Part shown: positions 61,674-64,000 of the stretch, piece by piece
Position numbering within the stretch: position 1 is the first letter of the stretch
Layout of the letters: each line of letters opens with the position of its first letter
DNA from: Alkalihalobacillus sp. CinArs1
GTDB taxonomy: Bacteria; Bacillota; Bacilli; Bacillales; Guptibacillaceae
Assembly (NCBI RefSeq): GCF_947387515.1
Contig: NZ_CANDOB010000003.1
Span: 266,001 to 330,000, forward strand
Length of the DNA: 64,000 bases
Reading direction: 5' to 3'
The notes under the pieces: generated by a model
The model's input: only the letters and a program-made list of their open reading frames with translations
What the model was told of the DNA's origin: nothing
The model's database searches: none
Translations under genes and position numbers: made by a program

Positions 61674-62411
61674 TTACTGCATCGGTCGAACAACCACTTC
61701 ATTAACGTTAACGTAATCAGGCTGTGTTAGTGCATAAACGACAGCACGTGCGATATCATCAGCTTGAAGCTTCTTCATCGAAGCTGCTCGATCTTTAAAC
61801 ATTTCTAGCACTTCGTCGTCAGTAATATGGTTTGTAAGTTCAGATTCCACTGCACCAGGTGAGATGTTTGTTACGCGGACTCCTGTTTTCGAAAGTTCTT
61901 TTTCGAGTCCCATCGATAGTGCACGAACAGCGTATTTTGTTGCACTATAGACGCTGCTAGAAGGAAATACTTCGTGTCCAGCAACACTTGAAACATTGAC
62001 GATGTGGCCGCTCTCCTGCTTCAGCATGTCAGGTAAGACTGCGTGAACACCGTGAAGAACACCGTTAATGTTTACGTCTACCATCTGAGTCCACTGATCC
62101 ACTTCATCATTTTTCATGAACGAAAGTAGCATAACACCAGCATTGTTAATGATCATATCAACTTTGCCGTATGTATCTTTCGCCTCTTTAACCAAGTTTT
62201 CCATGTCTTCTTTTTTGGTTACATCCGTTTTCACTACGAGCGCTTTTCCGTTCGATTGATCATTTAAAGACTGAGCGAGATCAGTTAACTTCTCTTCTCG
62301 ACGTGCAGCAAGTACCACGTTAGCTCCTTCATCAGCTATATGGCGTGCGATCGCTTCACCTATTCCGCTGCTTGCGCCTGTAACGAGTACAACTTTACCT
62401 TCTAGTTTCAT
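61674..62411 (-). CDS. Short-chain dehydrogenase/reductase (YdfG-like)
   Basis: A 245-residue classical SDR. NADP-binding VLVTGASSGIGEAIARHIAD with an Arg-Arg after the second strand (LAARREEK), NNAGVM, catalytic Ser in VNVSSVAGHEVFPSS, and YSATKYAVRALSMGL (Y-x3-K). Resembles NADP-dependent YdfG/serine 3-dehydrogenase-type enzymes. AAGGGAGC precedes ATG. Monocistronic between terminators. Confidence 0.9.
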   Translation of the reverse strand: MKLEGKVVLVTGASSGIGEAIARHIADEGANVVLAARREEKLTDLAQSLNDQSNGKALVVKTDVTKKEDMENLVKEAKDTYGKVDMIINNAGVMLLSFMKNDEVDQWTQMVDVNINGVLHGVHAVLPDMLKQESGHIVNVSSVAGHEVFPSSSVYSATKYAVRALSMGLEKELSKTGVRVTNISPGAVESELTNHITDDEVLEMFKDRAASMKKLQADDIARAVVYALTQPDYVNVNEVVVRPMQ

Positions 62412-62508
62412 TATTCATGCTCCCTTCACTAATGATCTTTCATTACGAGACTAACACAGTATTCCCAAACCAATTAGTAAAATGCTCATGAAATGTGCTT
62501 TCCTACAT

Positions 62509-62538
62509 AAAAAAACTCGGGATCATACCCGAGTTTTT
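62509..62538 (-). terminator. Terminator of folD
   Basis: AAAAACTCGGG / CCCGAGTTTTT around a short loop. Confidence 0.88.
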
Positions 62539-62540
62539 CG

Positions 62541-63386
62541 TTAGTTAGTTACAGATTTTTCTGCAGCATCTACCGTATGTTTTAATAACATCGCGATCGT
62601 AACAGGTCCAACGCCTCCTGGAACAGGAGTAATCGCTGACGCCTTATCTTTTGCTGTTTCGTATTCGACATCACCGATATTGCCTTTATTGTAACCAGCA
62701 TCGAGGACGATTGCTCCTTCTTTGATCCATTCACCCTTGATGAACTCTGGCTTTCCTACAGCGGCAACTACGATGTCAGCTTGACTAACATGAGTTGCCA
62801 AATTAACAGTTCTCGAATGACACGTCGTGACTGTAGCATTTTCATTTAAAAGAAGTGCACCAACGGGCTTTCCAAGAATAGGACTTCTTCCTACAACGAC
62901 CGCATGCTTACCTTCAGGATTAATGTCATAGTCTTCCATAATCTTCATAATTGCTGCAGGTGTACAAGATGGGTATGTACCAAACCCTAGAGCAGTCTGT
63001 CCGTACCCTTCACTCGTCACCCCATCGACGTCTTTCTCGATGGCGATCGTCTCAAATGCAAGGCGTTCGTCGATTTGAGACGGCACAGGATGCTGAAGCA
63101 AAATACCATGGACAGCATCATCGCGGTTCAGTCCTTCTATGGTTTCAAGCAACGTTTCGGTGGTTGTTTCCTCTGGCAGATGAATCTTCTTTGATACGAT
63201 CCCTATACGTTCACATGCATTTCCCTTCATACGCACGTACGTTTCAGAGGAAGGATCATCTCCAACAAGAATCGTTGCGAGGCTGGGCGTAACACCTTGT
63301 GTTTTAAGTGCTTCCACTCTTTCTTTAAGCTGTTCTTTCACACGATTTGCAACTGCTTTTCCATCTAATAATTTGGATTCTGACAT
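62541..63386 (-). CDS. folD: Bifunctional methylenetetrahydrofolate dehydrogenase/cyclohydrolase
   Basis: A 281-residue FolD. It interconverts 5,10-methylene-, methenyl- and 10-formyl-tetrahydrofolate. Signature segments are ILVGDDPSSETYVRMKGNAC, GILLQHPVPSQID, IEKDVDGVTSEGYG, HAVVVGRSPILGKPVGALLL and DAGYNKG, with PVPGGVGPVTIAMLL at the end. Start behind CTAGGAGGAATC. A riboswitch-like leader lies upstream. Confidence 0.97.
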   Translation of the reverse strand: MSESKLLDGKAVANRVKEQLKERVEALKTQGVTPSLATILVGDDPSSETYVRMKGNACERIGIVSKKIHLPEETTTETLLETIEGLNRDDAVHGILLQHPVPSQIDERLAFETIAIEKDVDGVTSEGYGQTALGFGTYPSCTPAAIMKIMEDYDINPEGKHAVVVGRSPILGKPVGALLLNENATVTTCHSRTVNLATHVSQADIVVAAVGKPEFIKGEWIKEGAIVLDAGYNKGNIGDVEYETAKDKASAITPVPGGVGPVTIAMLLKHTVDAAEKSVTN

Positions 63387-63427
63387 GAACTGATTCCTCC
63401 TAGACAGTGTTAAGAAATATCACTATT

Positions 63428-63505
63428 TCTTCGCCCAGACGACCGGCTTTATTCATTACAGCTCCCTTGTGGTTACTTCCACATTTGTCGTCAGTTACTG
63501 CAATA
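63428..63505 (-). promoter_or_regulatory. Probable ZTP (pfl) riboswitch in the folD leader
   Basis: On the minus strand the leader contains ACTGACGACAAATGTGGAAG, a hairpin GTGG..CCAC, AAGGGAGCTGTAATGAAT and then GCCGGTCGTCTGGGC. The last block fits the conserved CCGYCUGGGC 3' core of pfl/ZTP riboswitches, which commonly precede folD in Bacillota. Binding of ZTP, which accumulates when 10-formyl-THF is short, would raise folD expression. Assigned from conserved blocks and context; pseudoknot pairing not computed. Confidence 0.8.
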
Positions 63506-63523
63506 AGGTTTCTACGGATATAG

Positions 63524-63552
63524 TAGCATATTAAGCGGGAAAATCAAGAGAT
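63524..63552 (-). promoter_or_regulatory. folD promoter
   Basis: TTGATT and TACTAT separated by 16 bases on the minus strand, just upstream of the riboswitch-like leader; a plausible sigma-A promoter. Confidence 0.6.
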
Positions 63553-63648
63553 ACGAGTGCGAATATACGCAAAAATTAATAATGGGTTGATTTTTCACGC
63601 GAATGTTCGCCTTTTTGAACTCCTCGTCATTATCTTCACTCACAAAAT

Positions 63649-63684
63649 AAAACCTCCGAGTGGTGTAACCACTCAGAGGTTTTG
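63649..63684 (-). terminator. Terminator downstream of the tRNA genes
   Basis: AAAACCTCCGAGTGG / CCACTCAGAGGTTTT beyond tRNA-Arg. Confidence 0.85.
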
Positions 63685-63689
63685 AGATA

Positions 63690-63763
63690 CGCGCCTTAGA
63701 GGATTCGAACCTCTGACCCACAGCTTAGAAGGCTGTTGCTCTATCCAGCTGAGCTAAAGGCGC
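63690..63763 (-). tRNA. tRNA-Arg (anticodon TCT)
   Basis: Full cloverleaf on the minus strand: acceptor GCGCCTT/AAGGCGC, D arm AGCTCAGCTGGATAGAGC, anticodon loop CTTCTAA, T arm with GGTTCGAATCC. CCA not encoded. Confidence 0.95.
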
Positions 63764-63846
63764 ATGGTAGTATGTGTGATACGATAACTGAAAGTTAGTA
63801 TACCACGTTTTCCATTCTTGGAAAAGTCTTAATTAAAATTATGTAA

Positions 63847-63920
63847 TGGAGCGGGTGATGGGAATCGAACCCACGACATCAGCTTGGAAGGCTGAGGTTT
63901 TACCACTAAACTACACCCGC
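63847..63920 (-). tRNA. tRNA-Gly (anticodon TCC)
   Basis: Acceptor GCGGGTG/CACCCGC, anticodon loop CTTCCAA, T arm GGTTCGATTCC; encoded CCA at 63847-63849. Confidence 0.95.
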
Positions 63921-63924
63921 AAAA

Positions 63925-63999
63925 TGGCTGGGCTAGCTGGATTCGAACCAGCGCATGACGGAATCAAAATCCGTTGCCTTACCGCTTGGCTATAGCCCA
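63925..63999 (-). tRNA. tRNA-Gln (anticodon TTG)
   Basis: Acceptor TGGGCTA/TAGCCCA, anticodon loop TTTTGAT, T arm GGTTCGAATCC, encoded CCA at 63925-63927. Three tRNAs in tandem at the window edge suggest a larger tRNA cluster beyond it. Confidence 0.95.
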
Positions 64000-64000
64000 A

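Noticed and set aside
63512..63721. Open frame over the folD leader and tRNA-Arg
   Set aside because: Overlaps a tRNA gene and its terminator; composed of structural RNA sequence.

Overview
The window looks like the chromosome of a Gram-positive, low-GC member of the Bacillaceae. The AGGAGG-type ribosome binding sites, frequent TTG/GTG starts, PaiA/PaiB, FosB, YczE-like and DUF3900 proteins and the codon use all fit Bacillus and its relatives. I cannot fix the genus. Three tRNA genes close the right edge. Nearly all genes lie on the minus strand.

Layout. (1) 1-2.77 kb: a fragment of a pyridine-nucleotide-disulfide reductase, then a compact mercury-resistance operon (merR, a MerF-like transporter, merA) with a textbook MerR operator/promoter. 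(2) 2.85-50.95 kb: a long AT-rich accessory region. It is cut into units of one to a few genes by more than 40 copies of an imperfect palindromic element. On the plus strand a full element reads roughly CTTCAACAATCCTGCTC, a spacer, AAAAAGGAGCG, a loop, CGCTCC, then CGATTGTTGAAGA. The genes between elements are typical cassette cargo: GNAT acetyltransferases, Nudix, HAD and histidine phosphatases, GrpB, DUF2750, CPCC, FosB, an ANT(6)-like and an APH-like enzyme, small lipoproteins, a run of tiny membrane proteins, a DUF262 nuclease-like protein and a complete type II CBASS operon. A 283-residue tyrosine recombinase lies inside the region. Larger conventional genes (polysaccharide deacetylase, OxlT-like and other MFS transporters, AbgT, M3 peptidase, an IclR/MFS/UPF0303 cluster) are interspersed. 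Several cargo genes are decayed. (3) 51.1-64 kb: ordinary chromosome, visibly less AT-rich. It holds a TRIC channel, a MurE-like ligase, a DUF3900 protein, an aminobenzoyl-glutamate/acyl-amino-acid catabolic operon (regulator, three M20-type amidohydrolases, AbgT), an SDR, folD under a probable ZTP riboswitch, and tRNA-Arg, tRNA-Gly and tRNA-Gln.

Main inference: region 2 behaves like an integron-style gene-cassette array in a Bacillota genome. The strongest internal evidence is a lipoprotein unit present twice (7.56-8.17 kb and 26.56-27.16 kb). Its copies stop matching at the same point of the flanking element on both sides, as expected for site-specific exchange at that element. The recombinase present is XerC/XerD-sized and lacks the extra length of IntI integrases, so if it drives the array the system would not be a classical integron. 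This link is inference. The elements also look like Rho-independent terminators for minus-strand genes, so a terminator-only explanation must be excluded. No similarity search or folding program was run; family calls rest on recognised motifs.
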